Below, in pieces: positions 1-9,172 of a DNA stretch of 64,000 nucleotides. The stretch spans positions 12,786,868 to 12,850,867 of the forward strand of contig OZ007505.1 in assembly GCA_963931865.1 (NCBI GenBank), in the 5' to 3' direction. A program made the position numbers and the translations under genes. The notes beneath the pieces are model-generated. The model saw only the letters and a program-made list of their open reading frames with translations. It was not told the origin of the DNA and ran no database searches. This DNA is from Axinella damicornis (taxonomy: Eukaryota > Porifera > Demospongiae > Axinellida > Axinellidae). Every line of letters begins with the position of its first letter. Positions within the stretch are counted from its first letter, which is position 1.

Positions 1-462
1 TATACATAGCCAGGATGGCCTTACCAGGCTGTAGGAGAAGAGTTTCTCCCACGCCCAGGGAATCAGTATCCACATCTAATAGTGATCTTACTGGTTAATA
101 GGTGCATGCTCTTATCGCTATGGCTAAGTGATTGACAGTTTGATTTCACGCAACGATTTATATCTAAGCTCTGGCAAACTATAGCATTTAAAATGCCCGC
201 TCAATACGCAAATTACAAACGTGCGCAATATTCTTGCGCGTGCGTACAGTAGACGTCCAGTCTCAGCCACGTGCAAAGCAAGAAGTAATAATTTAGCTGT
301 ATGCTGAAGCTTTAACTGTGTGCTGAAGCTGCGCTGTTTCATCGCCCGAATAAGTACCTTATTCAGTTGAAATAGGTCCCAGTTTACCTGATAACTTCCT
401 TTTACAATGGCTAGCTCTTCGCCTGCGAAAGTCTCCTTTTGTTGGACAGTACAAGCGTAGCG
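1..462. other. Non-coding 5' flank, no gene seen
   Basis: I see no convincing coding region or repeat here. The stretch is presumably the upstream region of the three-exon gene that begins at 463. An ATG at 407 opens a frame that reaches a stop after 17 codons and is out of frame with the gene, so it could at most be a short upstream frame. Confidence 0.4.
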
Positions 463-1418
463 ATGGTTGAAGTAACAGACGAGGATTTTTCGAGTTCAGA
501 TGAGTCCCTTCGTGAAATTGTCACTACTAGTGAAGCCGAATCATTTTCCTCTTCTGATGAGGAGGATGCAGAGAGAGTTGAGATGATTCTTGAGAGGGCC
601 TACACATGTAGCCCCTCCTTTTTCTCAAGACCCTCCCCTCTTGATCCAATGGAAAGGAACTCGCTACTGCTGTTGGACAAAGATCTGTTGGACGATGGAG
701 AAATGAATGAAGGTGTGTGTGTGTGTGTGGTGGAGGGGCATATCTACTAGTTACATGACCTGCATCATATACTTGATGTGTGTGACAAGAATGTGTGTGT
801 GGGAGAGAGTGATCAGTGCACACTTCAGGGTAGGGTGTATGCAGATTCACTGTTGTCTACGTAACTCTACAGGTGAGGACAGTAGCGCACTATCAGACAT
901 AAGCTCTGCTTTTGGTTGTGGTGCTGTGGGCTGTGGGACAACTGATGCCAAGACTTCTGATGACAGCTCAGATGAAGAAAGAAGAGTTGTCAGGAGAAGG
1001 AAAAAGGAAGATGATGGTAGTCGACCTGAGGGCAGGGGTGGTCGAGGAGGCACTGGTGGCCGTGGTGGCCGAGGAGGCCGGGGTGAGGGCAGCCGAGGAG
1101 GCAGAGGTGGCCGGGGAGGCAAGGGCAGCAGAGGTAGCAGAAATGCTTGTGGTTCGCAGAGAGGTCGAAGTGGAAGGAGTCAGAAAGAAGGGTAAGTATA
1201 ACCTTGTATTTCAATGTTGGGTTTAGTGGAGGCAGTTATACAGCACTTAGAACATACCAATCAGCTACATGAAGTGGTGCCTAAGTTTGTTTTATAGATA
1301 CGAAGTGTCAATCTTAGCATCTCCGAACTGTTGTGTTGTGAACTTATGTATTACTTCTTTCAGGGAGAGCGAATTGAAGCGGTCTGTTGGCACAATGTTG
1401 ACATCTGCTGACAAATAA
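463..1418 (+). CDS. Acidic N-terminus / RGG-box protein, 3 exons, 207 aa
   Basis: Exons are 463-712, 873-1191 and 1364-1418. Splice sites are AG/GTGTGT and CTACAG/GTGAGG, then GG/GTAAGT and TTTCAG/GGAGAG. Phases agree at both introns and give one open frame of 207 codons ending in TAA at 1416-1418. Residues 1-85 are rich in Ser, Asp and Glu (DEDFSSSDES, SFSSSDEEDAE). Exon 2 adds another acidic stretch and a basic KEDDGSRPEGRG segment, then about 50 residues of RGG/GGRGG repeats. RGG boxes generally bind RNA or G-quadruplexes and are arginine-methylated, so a nuclear or nucleolar RNA-binding role is likely but inferred. I do not recognise an orthologue. The ATG at 463 was chosen because the frame is closed upstream by TAG at 412. 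The first intron begins in a GT-rich run. This is one of the few genes here that needs no frameshift. Confidence 0.7.
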
Positions 1419-1605
1419 CCTGCCCCATGTGAGACCCCTCCTTTTAGTTATCCTTAGTGCCTGGGAAAGGGCTTTGAACTTCATCACACTTGGACTAACT
1501 ACATGTACAAGTAACCTGTGTGACATCTCTCTTCTCATTGGCCAGCAACCCATGTGAACTTTCCCCTTCTTATGCTAGCAATGCATGTTACTTTTCCTTT
1601 ATACA

Positions 1606-2045
1606 TCGAGGGGCAACCGCACTCCTGGTAGCGCAAGCTAATTATTGCAAATCGTTCCAATTAACGCACATGCCACGTGGCAACTGTTAACCACGCTCAG
1701 TCGATCGCGAGCAATGGCGGCCAAAAGGAAGACAAGACAGCTCTCACAACTTCGGCATGTAAGCGTCAGTAAACGACAGCGATCACGGCCGTGTGGTCAG
1801 AATCTTCGTGTGCCTTCCTAAGAACGGTATTGCCACTGGAAGTCGAAGAGAGCGCTCGAGCACGGCGAGACAAAAGCGCTCATGTCCCAACCACCAAGGT
1901 GAGTTTCAGCACCAACTTTTACGTTCAGGTCAGTACATGATAGCGATCACGGCGATGTAGTCAATAATCCCTGTAGGCCAATCCTAAGTACTCAAACATT
2001 AATTAATTATTTACGCGGCACAATTTTTCCCCTACCAGGAGTGTA
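1606..2045 (+). repeat. Repeat family C copy 1 (ACTCCTGGTA-ended element)
   Basis: Starts with CGAGGGGCAACCGCACTCC and ends with CTACCAGGAGTGTAATG, giving short inverted ends ACTCCTGGTA/TACCAGGAGT. The interior is shared with copies at 3847, 13266 and 14264. This copy lacks part of the second internal unit. It is probably a non-autonomous DNA element. No transposase is visible. Confidence 0.7.
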
Positions 2046-2345
2046 ATGTACATGTAATGTAGCAATCCATATGACACTTCCTGTACATGTATATAATCAT
2101 GCTAGCAACCCAGGTGGCCTCTCCCTTCCTAGTGTATGCGTGCTTCCTTTTCCTTTCTTTATTGTATGTACGTACATGTATGCTTGCAACCCATGTGACC
2201 TTTCAGTATTTTGTGTAAATGAAATCTGCAGGAGGCAGGCATGGGTGGTGTCAGGTTCCAGCAGTGGGTGGGGTCTTGTTTGATAGTGGGTGGGGCTGGT
2301 ATACCCTTGGGTAGTTCACAAATATAGGTACACTTCTTACACAAA
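2046..2345. other. Intergenic stretch, nothing recognised
   Basis: Contains repeated wording around 'GCTAGCAACCCAGGTGGCC', 'GCTTGCAACCCATGTGACC' and, upstream at 1540-1590, 'GCCAGCAACCCATGTGAAC'. This suggests an old short tandem duplication. No coding signal or RNA gene seen. Confidence 0.3.
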
Positions 2346-2397
2346 TTTCAGGATTTTATGAGCCTATTTTGAGTATGCACTTATACAATAGCGGCAA

Positions 2398-2595
2398 CGG
2401 ATTCTGGCAAGCCGACAAAGATGCCGTGTGTGTGCATTGTGTGATGTCATCATATCTACAACAGAGTACGGTCCTCTACTGCACATCGGTAGCGAGGTTC
2501 CTCAACCTACACATGAGGACAGAAACGATGGCTGTATCCATTTGCCACAGTGTGTGGCTTGCGAACGGAGAGGTGGTACTAGGCTACATTGTCAT
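2398..2595 (+). CDS. Possible cysteine-rich exon fragment, unidentified
   Basis: One frame reads a cysteine-rich stretch with SRQRCRVCALCDVI followed about 40 residues later by CIHLPQCVACERRGG and LHCH, ending next to a GTAAGTG donor-like site. The CxxC spacing recalls the zinc-binding C-terminus of piggyBac-type transposases, but the conserved core of that domain is not clear. There is no start codon in a good context and no partner exon that I can join in phase. It could be a transposase relic or chance. Confidence 0.2.
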
Positions 2596-2619
2596 GTAAG
2601 TGTTTGCTATCCAGCGTAG

Positions 2620-3000
2620 CTTTGAGAGCTTCTGCACGATCCGTTGTAGTGTCTTGCTAACAAGCGAACTCAAATCAACACGTCAGCATTGTTTTAGGCG
2701 TAAGCGCTAATTGATACGTAAGGACAGGAAGGAAGTATGCGCTTATTTAAAATTATGCGCTTAATAGCTTTATGCACCTATTAACCCGTCTCTATGGTAA
2801 ATTTCTTAGTCCAATAAAAGTTACAAGCTTGAATAGCTAGCTATTCAAGCTTGGGAGATTACACATACATGTACTTGAACACTCTACCTTTAGGTGATTG
2901 ATATTTTCAAACCGCTCCTTGTGGGTCATCGGCAACACAATAGCCTCAACCAGCTGAGTAGGAAGAAAACTATATATGGTAAGGTGTGATATCTGTGGTA
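2620..3000. other. Intergenic stretch, nothing recognised
   Basis: AT-rich sequence with a short hairpin near 2826-2852 (AAGCTTGAATAGCTAGCTAT then ATTCAAGCTT). No coding region or identifiable repeat. Confidence 0.3.
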
Positions 3001-3067
3001 CTCCACGCCTAGCTTTAGTACTGCAAGCAACAAACGCTGGTGTGGAGGCCTGGGAATGAGGCTAGTC
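3001..3067. mobile_element. Decayed copy of the palindromic 9-bp-TSD element family
   Basis: The right end GGCCTGGGAATGAGGCTAG and the inner words CGCCTAGCTTTAGTACTGC and CAAGCAACAAACGCTGG match the longer members of the palindromic family described at 50787. The left terminal TAGCCTCGTTCCCAG is missing, so this is a truncated copy. Confidence 0.5.
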
Positions 3068-3103
3068 CCACTACAAGTGGGCAGGAAGAGCTCCATTAGA
3101 GGG

Positions 3104-3477
3104 TACCGTAGTTGCAGTTAATTTCGTGGTGGGGAAATTTTCGCGGTATTCGCGGATGAAGTGAGACCGCGAATATTAAACCCGCGAAATATATTTCCAC
3201 AGCTAGTGCTAGGCATAACAGTTACTGTCCTTCGTGTTCCTGGGCTCACGCTCACACAGTAGCTCAGTTGCTTCGCTGTAGACGTGGTAGCCACGCATAC
3301 ACAGATCGATCGCTCCATCAGCACGATCGCACGTGTCAATAGTAAGTTATTACGAGCGGGATTTTTTTTTTCGCGGAAGTAATCAGCGAAAATTTCCCAC
3401 TGCGAAATATTTGTGTGTCACGTTTAGTGGCTAGACCGCGAAATTTTTGGCACGCGAAATAATCGGCAACTACGGTA
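3104..3477. mobile_element. TACCGTA-ended element (i) with HIRAN-like remnant
   Basis: Terminal inverted repeat TACCGTAGTTGC/GCAACTACGGTA bounds 374 bp. If the outer TA is the target duplication, the ends are CCGTAG, as in Tc1/mariner-type elements. Both arms are full of TTTCGCGAAA-like words. The minus strand (about 3190-3305) reads RGYHVYSEATELLCEREPRN then TKDSNCYA before a stop, which fits the first half of a HIRAN-like domain (GYHVY...GE.L.CEREP.N..D.YAVAV). Confidence 0.65.
3190..3305 (-). pseudogene. HIRAN-like domain, N-terminal remnant
   Basis: On the minus strand the frame gives RGYHVYSEATELLCEREPRN followed by a few residues ending in CYA and a TAG stop. The HIRAN consensus as I know it has a G-Y/F-H-V-Y start and an R-E-P-x-N-x-x-D-x-x-A-V-A-V core. 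Here the core is cut off just where AVAV is expected. It lies wholly inside the TACCGTA-ended element (i). No start codon with context and no second half were found, so it is a remnant. Confidence 0.5.
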
Positions 3478-3571
3478 CACAAAGTGAACTTGCTGCACTA
3501 CTACAATCCCACTATAATTATGTGTTAATTAAGGGCCTACAAGGCAAGACAGCTACTTTCTAAGTCCATTT

Positions 3572-3772
3572 ATGCTTAAAACCCGAGAAATGGCCTACCC
3601 GGCTCCAACCAAGGGCTGTTCAAAGCTGAGCCCAGACGCGGCCATGCTGTTTGCACCCTTTGGGTCTGGGTGCACCCACCCACCTCCCCCTGCCCCGCCC
3701 TTTCTGCTGGCGCAGAGCCTATCTCCCAAGGACATTGCCGGATGTGACATCATGAAGCTGAAAGTCTCATGA
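3572..3772. other. Unassigned stretch with distant echo at 28.8 kb
   Basis: The words CCCACCTCCCCCTGCC, TTTCTGCT..CAGA and CTATCTCC.AAGGACATTG recur at about 28795-28880 in the same order. This indicates an old dispersed repeat. No protein family recognised in any frame. Confidence 0.35.
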
Positions 3773-3846
3773 CGCCATATGGCGTCATTAAGTGGGAAAG
3801 GGTTTTAACAACCTCAGTTCCTAAATAAACTTTAGTATATTTATAA

Positions 3847-4457
3847 CGAGGGGCAACCGCACTCCTGGTAGCCACGGTTAAACGGTAGCACAAGCTAAGT
3901 GTGACAGTTCGTTCCAATTATCACACATCACCATGATAGCTATGTATAGGGATGATCAGTTAGAGTGCTCAGCTCTCGAGTACCCCACCCCGGTTGCGAC
4001 TTGCCGTAGCGCAAGCAAGTATTGCAATACGTTCCAATTAACACACATGCCACGTGGCACCCACGCTCAGTCGATCACGAGCAATGGCGACGAAAAGGAA
4101 GACAAGACATTACAGCACTCGCAACTTCCCCAGCACGGTGAGTTTTGGCATGCAAGCGTCAGTGAACGACAGCGATCACGGGCGTGTGGTCAGAATCTTC
4201 GTGTGCCTTTCCTAAGAACGGTACTGCCACCGGAAGTCGAAGAGAGCGCTCGAGCAATGGCGACCACGGCGAGACAAAAGCGCTCATATCTCCACCACCA
4301 AGGTGAATTTCAGCACAATCATTTTGATTTTATGTCACTGCATGATAGCGATCACGACGGTGTAGTCAGAATCTTTGTAGGCCATTCGGAAATAGTCAAA
4401 CGTTTATTAGATTATTTACATTACGCGGCACAATTTTCTCTATACCAGGAGTGTAAT
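3847..4457 (+). repeat. Repeat family C copy 2 (longest)
   Basis: Runs from GAGGGGCAACCGCACTCCTG to ATACCAGGAGTGTAATG, about 610 bp. The 5' part (GTTCCAATTA.CACACAT) occurs twice, and the middle has two related units: one with ACGACAGCGATCACGG..GTGTGGTCAGAATCTTCG, the other with ATGATAGCGATCACGACGG..GTAGTCAGAATCTTTG. Each unit is preceded by an ATGGCGAC.. start and a GGTGA donor-like word. A 211-codon frame crosses it, but other copies do not keep that frame open. Confidence 0.75.
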
Positions 4458-4639
4458 GAGTTTGCACACCTCCTCAGTCTGCTTGTCCAGCCCTCCAATA
4501 TCACTGTACTGCTCATCAAGCTCCATGGCCTTCACTCTGGAGTCATACCTAAACACGAGAAGAGGTGACTGAGGTGTGCACTAACATGTACATGTAGCGA
4601 TTCAAATTTGAGGGAGAAACAGCCTAATGCATGTCTCTG

Positions 4640-5075
4640 CTGTCTCCTGATTGCATCCGTTTCAGCTTGCTGCACCCCAATCGTGTCTGCTTCAGCTGCT
4701 GCCCCTCGATCGTGTCTGCTTCAGCTGCTGCTCCCAGATTGTGTCTGCTTCAGCCTCAGCTACAGACAGCTCCCAGAACGCACCCGCTTCAGCCGCTACT
4801 ACCCGATTGCGTCCGCTTCCGCTGGTGCTCCCTGATCATGTCCGCTTCCTCTCTGGTTTAGCTAATGCTCTCCGGTTGTGTCGGTTTGCAGCAACAGCCA
4901 TTCTGGAAAGTTCCAGGCCCTGTCCAACATTCTCGACCATACTGCGCGGAGTTCAATTTCGCAGGTTGCAGTAAAGTACAAAGGTCGCACATCTAGTCAT
5001 GTCCCCCGATCACCCCACTTCCATTAGTCACAGACAGATACAAGGACACACAGTTAAAATCTTGATGCCAACATG
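4640..5075 (+). repeat. Repeat family D copy 1: ~27-bp array plus conserved 3' flank
   Basis: A degenerate array of about 25-28 bp units built on GATTGCGTCCGCTTCAGCTG and CTGCTCCC fills 4640-4870. It is followed by a non-repeated tail (TCTGGAAAGTTCCAGGCCC, then AGTAAAGTACAAAGGTCGC and CATCCCACTTCC-like text) that recurs after the arrays at 14.9 and 15.6 kb. The repeated array-plus-tail arrangement marks it as one dispersed element rather than a simple satellite. Confidence 0.65.
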
Positions 5076-5133
5076 AACAGTGAGTATACTCGTCAAAAGG
5101 CTCCAAAGGTACACCCTGTACAAATACTGGTAC

Positions 5134-5708
5134 TACTGTATACCTTTGTGTACCATGTATTCGGCGAAATGGCCTGAAATGGCTCGGTATATTATTTGGC
5201 AATTTAAGAATTTGGCGATCGCGACGGAAAAATATGACGTAACTATGCGTGCCGTGAGCGCGACATCACCGACTTCACGAGATCGAGATCGGAAACAGGA
5301 CGAAGAAGTACAAAACGGAGAGCAGTGTCGTGGCCATCAAGTTTTCAGCTTCATCTGGAGGCCCACGATCGGCGAACAGCTATCCGGGAGGTAAGCAATG
5401 CCCATGATGCGTACGCTATGGCAGTGATGCACGACCCAGGACAGGTACACAGTCGTCCATGACCGCCTGTTCAGCAGTCTGTAGTCTGTCTACGCTTTTA
5501 ATTCAGTGCACCATCTGTGAAGTACATGTAGTAGACACTTCTCTTAGGTCTTGCAATCTAATTGCGTCCAGGTGAACTTGCTTCCCGCACGCGCTGACAG
5601 TCGACCTAGCTGGCCAGCCAATATTGGCGACTTTTTAATTTGGTGATTGGCTTCCAAATCGCCAAATCGCCAAATTAAACAGTCACCAAAATTTCCCGGT
5701 ATACCGTA
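5134..5708. mobile_element. TACCGTA-ended element (ii) with HIRAN-like remnant
   Basis: Ends are TACTGTATACC (5134) and GGTATACCGTA (5698-5708), 10 of 11 positions inverted-complementary. Inner arms share TTTGGCGAT and AAATCGCCAAAT words. The interior carries a HIRAN-like coding remnant at about 5310-5465. The length, 575 bp, is close to element (iv) at 38492. Confidence 0.5.
5310..5465 (+). pseudogene. HIRAN-like domain, one frameshift
   Basis: One plus-strand frame reads GHQVFSFIWRPTIGEQLSG. After a single frame change near 5384 the next frame reads REVSNAHDAYAMAVMHDPG and VHSRP. Together these give the HIRAN-like order: aromatic start, W.P.IGE.L, RE.SN.HD.YA.AV, then a V.H-like strand. 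The change of frame and the stop after VHSRP mean it is not functional as it stands. It lies inside element (ii). Confidence 0.55.
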
Positions 5709-6069
5709 TGGTTTATGTACTTACTCAGCAGGCAACTTGTCCAGTATCAGGTACGAGTCCTTGTTCACTCCCTGCAGGATGAAGTGGGGGTACACTAGTA
5801 CTCATGCCTTCTCCTCAACCCATCCACACCCAGCTTACCACAAGGTCGCCAGGGGTGAGGTTCTCTGGGTCCACAGGCCAATCACTGGGAAAGTAAACAT
5901 CATCATCAGGCAAAATCCACACCTGGGATCTATACACAATTCAGGAATTCATACAAAGAATATGGTGAGCGGGAGAGCACTAGATTGCAAGGACATCACC
6001 CTCATGGGATATGGGGGGTTGTCCCACAGAAATCTAGGGGTCAATTCCCCAGGAATCCCCCCCCCCCCC

Positions 6070-6540
6070 AACTAACATCAGGCTTTTGGCCCGCAGAAGC
6101 AACCTCAGAGGACTAGTATATGTACATGTACACATGCAGAGCTTGGAAGCTAGGTAGTTATCAGCGGTATGCACAAGGCAATTAGTGTTAAGTGAATGAC
6201 GCAGTGAAATGGGAAATTGAAACAACTTTTGTCATGGGAATGAAACTCACTACGTGGATACTGCCAGCTAGGTGAGCTCTAGACGGACAGCTATATGAAA
6301 TTGGTTGTGTAAGAAAAGCAAAGTGGCAAATCCGTTCGTAGGAGCTAGCCTGTGACGCCGATACCAACAATCTTCGAGAACATCTGGAATTCCAACACAC
6401 TCTAAAATACAAAGCTCAAGTAGAAAAGAAACCTGAAGGAATGAAGCAAGGCCATAATACGGTCCATTGCATGTTCACTGGATTCACAAAGTTTAATGCA
6501 GAAGAACATTCATTACAGCCCTAAACTTTCGTACCACACA
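6070..6540. other. Intergenic stretch, nothing recognised
   Basis: Begins after a run of 13 C residues (6057-6069). No coding region, RNA gene or repeat that I can support. Confidence 0.3.
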
Positions 6541-6557
6541 CACAGACATTGCCATCA

Positions 6558-6720
6558 TCAATGAAAACCAGGGCCATAATCAACTACACAAATGTTTCCA
6601 TAAGAGTCAAAGTCCAATCCTTGAGCTAGAACCAGAGAAGGCAACTTCAACCACTTGTACTCTGCCTTATCACTCAAAGACCCATCAAACTCTCCATCTG
6701 ACAGTTCCTTGGTTGCTTTG
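6558..6720 (-). CDS. Possible exon fragment, NHL-like wording only
   Basis: The minus-strand frame closing near 6558 contains SLVLAQGLDFDSYGNICVVD, whose G.DFDS.GNI.VVD pattern resembles one blade of an NHL/six-bladed propeller repeat. Only one such unit is visible, no splice-compatible neighbour was found, and the upstream residues are not recognisable, so this is a weak call. Confidence 0.2.
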
Positions 6721-7109
6721 GAAGGTCTCCCCGATTGAGCAAGAGCAACTATTCCAGCTGCTGGAGGAGCTCTCTCCTGGAAGGTCCAGAAGGAAGAAAG
6801 GGGACCCTTGTGCAACTTGTGTGGGAGCCAAACCCTGCACACTGCCATCCAGCAACTGGATATATTGACCGGATGAGCTCTAATAAGAACTTGCCAAGCG
6901 TGTTGCCTGACTCCCACAGCAGTCTTCCAGATACCGGAGCTGTAGGAGGAAACTTCCTCCTCCTCAAGTGCACAGGAATGCCAAGCGCCTTAAATAAAGA
7001 GAGAAAGCTAGAGGATTGCTGTGCAAGGCAGCAGCTATCGACAAGATACAGTGTACATCACTACCTGACAAGGAACACTCTAGTCTGGTGGAAGCTGTTG
7101 GCCAACTGG

Positions 7110-7290
7110 ATTACCAGGAAGAGCAAGACCAGAGGCACGAAACGCAGACATCCTGGAGTATGCCCACAACCTGGGACAGCAATCACCAGCACAAGCAGCA
7201 GGCAGAGATCTGGAGTCTGCAGTACAGACATTGGACCTTGTTATATACCAAAGCAACTGGCCAGTCACTTCCCATGGTCAGTGCACGGTA
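7110..7290 (+). CDS. Possible unidentified exon
   Basis: One frame stays open and reads ARNADILEYAHNLGQQSPAQ followed by AAGRDLESAVQTLDLVIYQ. The composition is protein-like (helical, Ala/Leu/Gln-rich), but I do not recognise the family and cannot define splice sites. A competing frame is also open here. Confidence 0.2.
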
Positions 7291-7689
7291 CCTTAGTGAT
7301 GTCACTCAGTTAAGATGGACCTGGACTAGAATACCGCTAACTAGCAAGACCTGGCCCTATGGATAGCATTTAGCGATGGAACGTCCAACCCAGCCTACAA
7401 AATCCAGTCAACCAGTCCTACAACTCACTTCCTTCAGCTCACCAGTAGATAATGGTGCAAACCGTGAACTATGGCAATCACGAGCAGATGCTCACACAAT
7501 GGGCGTCAGAAGCATGAGGTGACAATCGTTTTTTTATGCAGATGGATAAACTGTCTCAGGCTACACACACAGACAGTACATGTACCTGTCTGGTTGACGT
7601 TTTGATGACTGCACACTTGCCCTTCCTCTGCGCATCCAGGTCCATATGGCCCCCATCCTCCTCAGCCTGGTCTTGAGGATCTATGTCAA

Positions 7690-8135
7690 GTAGCTGTGGA
7701 CGATGGGAGCGGAGGAAGGGGACAATAGGGGAGGGGTGGGAATGGGAGGGCAAGGGAAGGGAGGGGAGAGAAGGGGAGGGAGAGGGGAAGGGAGAAACGG
7801 GAGAGCAAGGGAGGGGAGGGGGAGAGCAGGGGAGAGGATGGGAGGGGGAGAGGATGGGAGGGGAGGAATGGGAGGGCAAAGGAGGGATCAGGAGTGAAAG
7901 AGAGGGGAGATGGAGGAGGAGGGGAGGGAATGGGGATGGGGAGAGGACGGGAGAGGAGGAAGGGGGATGGGGAGAGGATGGGAGAGGAGGAAGGGGGATG
8001 GGGAGAGGATGGGAGAGGAAGGAAGGGGGATGGGGAGAGGACGGGAGGGAATGGGAGGGAAGGGAAGGGAGGGATTAGAAGGGAAAGGGATGGGAGGGGG
8101 AGAGGAGGGGAGGGAAAGGGAGGGGAGAGACAAAG
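7690..8135 (+). repeat. Polypurine tract, G-rich minisatellite (~445 bp)
   Basis: Almost every base on the plus strand is A or G, built from GGGAGGGGAGAGG and GATGGGGAGAGGATGGGAGA variants in ~30-bp units (clearest at 7930-8045). The strand bias is extreme. Such tracts can form triplexes or G-quadruplexes. Long open frames across it on both strands are a by-product of the composition. Confidence 0.85.
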
Positions 8136-8653
8136 TTACAATGTAAGAAGAGCACACGGCTATGCGTTGTTACCACTATCATCCAAGGACATTGGCAGAA
8201 GTACAATTGAAGCTGAAAGTATTAATTATGACGCCATACATTGTATATGGAATCATTGATTGCTAAAGACCTCCACTGAAAAAATGATTGGCATAAACTC
8301 AAGACATACCTCAACCACATTGGAGACCAAGTATGGCAAAACTTTCTGCATTTTCCTGCAATAGATGAACACAGATAGATACAACTGCAACTGAAGCAAT
8401 CGTAGCAACACACGGCAAAACCATATGAACTGATGGCAAGGGCGCATTGTGCCGCAGAAGGAGGCTCAATCCACCCTTTGAAATGAACTTGCCACTTCAC
8501 AACTGACATGAGTAGAAGGGGAAACCGCCCAGGGAAAGTGTCTACCCTAATGGGAGAGTAGCTCACTTAAAATTGGAGCTATTCCGTGTATGTGTCTCCA
8601 GCCGGAAAACTATTTCAGCTGTTTACACAAAGAAAGACGATTCGTTGTGTACA

Positions 8654-8739
8654 ATTCTAATACATCTACATGGATTACATAGAAACATCAATACCTATCT
8701 GGGGTCATATAGTTCGCAGAGCTCAGATACAGCTAGCAG
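8654..8739 (+). repeat. 86-bp direct repeat, copy 1
   Basis: Starts ATTCTAATACATCTACATGG and ends CTCAGATACAGCTAGCAG. It is nearly identical to 9086-9170 and in the same orientation. Confidence 0.8.
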
Positions 8740-8975
8740 CGAGGCCCCTGGCAGTCTCTTGCCTGGAGGGAGGAGAGGACAGGGACGCCTGAAATCATAG
8801 AGGCAGTGGTATATAATACATACATACATACATACATACAAATATACATACGCAGACATGCATATGCGCAACATGGTCTGGCCATGTTGGATGGATTTAT
8901 AGCTGGCTTGCCCGGCAAAGCACATTCATCAAGACGGGGGGGAAGCTGGTGGAATGCTGGTTCACAATGCATTAA

Positions 8976-9002
8976 GGGGGGGGGGGGGGGGGGGGGGGGG
9001 GG
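8976..9002 (+). repeat. Run of 27 G
   Basis: An uninterrupted G homopolymer lying between the two 86-bp direct repeats. Similar C homopolymers occur at 6057-6069, 16617-16641 and 16943-16956. Their lengths are likely to be unreliable. Confidence 0.9.
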
Positions 9003-9085
9003 CGTGGCTCGGACCCCGGCAGAACAGTCTTGGTACCAACTGCCAGCAGGGGCAAGCCGTTTGTTCACAGACAAGTCATGCATTG

Positions 9086-9170
9086 ATTCTAATACATCTA
9101 CATGGATTACATAGAAACATCAATACCTACCTGGGGTCATATAGTTCCAGAGCTCAGATACAGCTAGCAG
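9086..9170 (+). repeat. 86-bp direct repeat, copy 2
   Basis: Second copy of the 8654 repeat, separated from it by about 350 bp that includes the G27 run. It is too short and lacks TG..CA ends, so I do not call these LTRs. Confidence 0.8.
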
Positions 9171-9172
9171 CT

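Noticed and set aside
3933..4568. 211-codon open frame on plus
   Set aside because: It runs through a family C repeat and its 3' flank. Other copies of the repeat break the frame, and the peptide has no family resemblance.
6735..7313. 192-codon plus-strand frame
   Set aside because: It overlaps competing frames on both strands and resembles no family. Only a short part near 7110-7290 in another frame looks slightly protein-like.
7556..8259. Long open frames on both strands in the purine tract
   Set aside because: Low-complexity composition (few possible stop codons) explains them.
8654..9170. Two 86-bp direct repeats as LTRs of a small retroelement
   Set aside because: No TG..CA ends, no primer-binding site and no polypurine tract. 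The interior is only about 350 bp with a G27 run.
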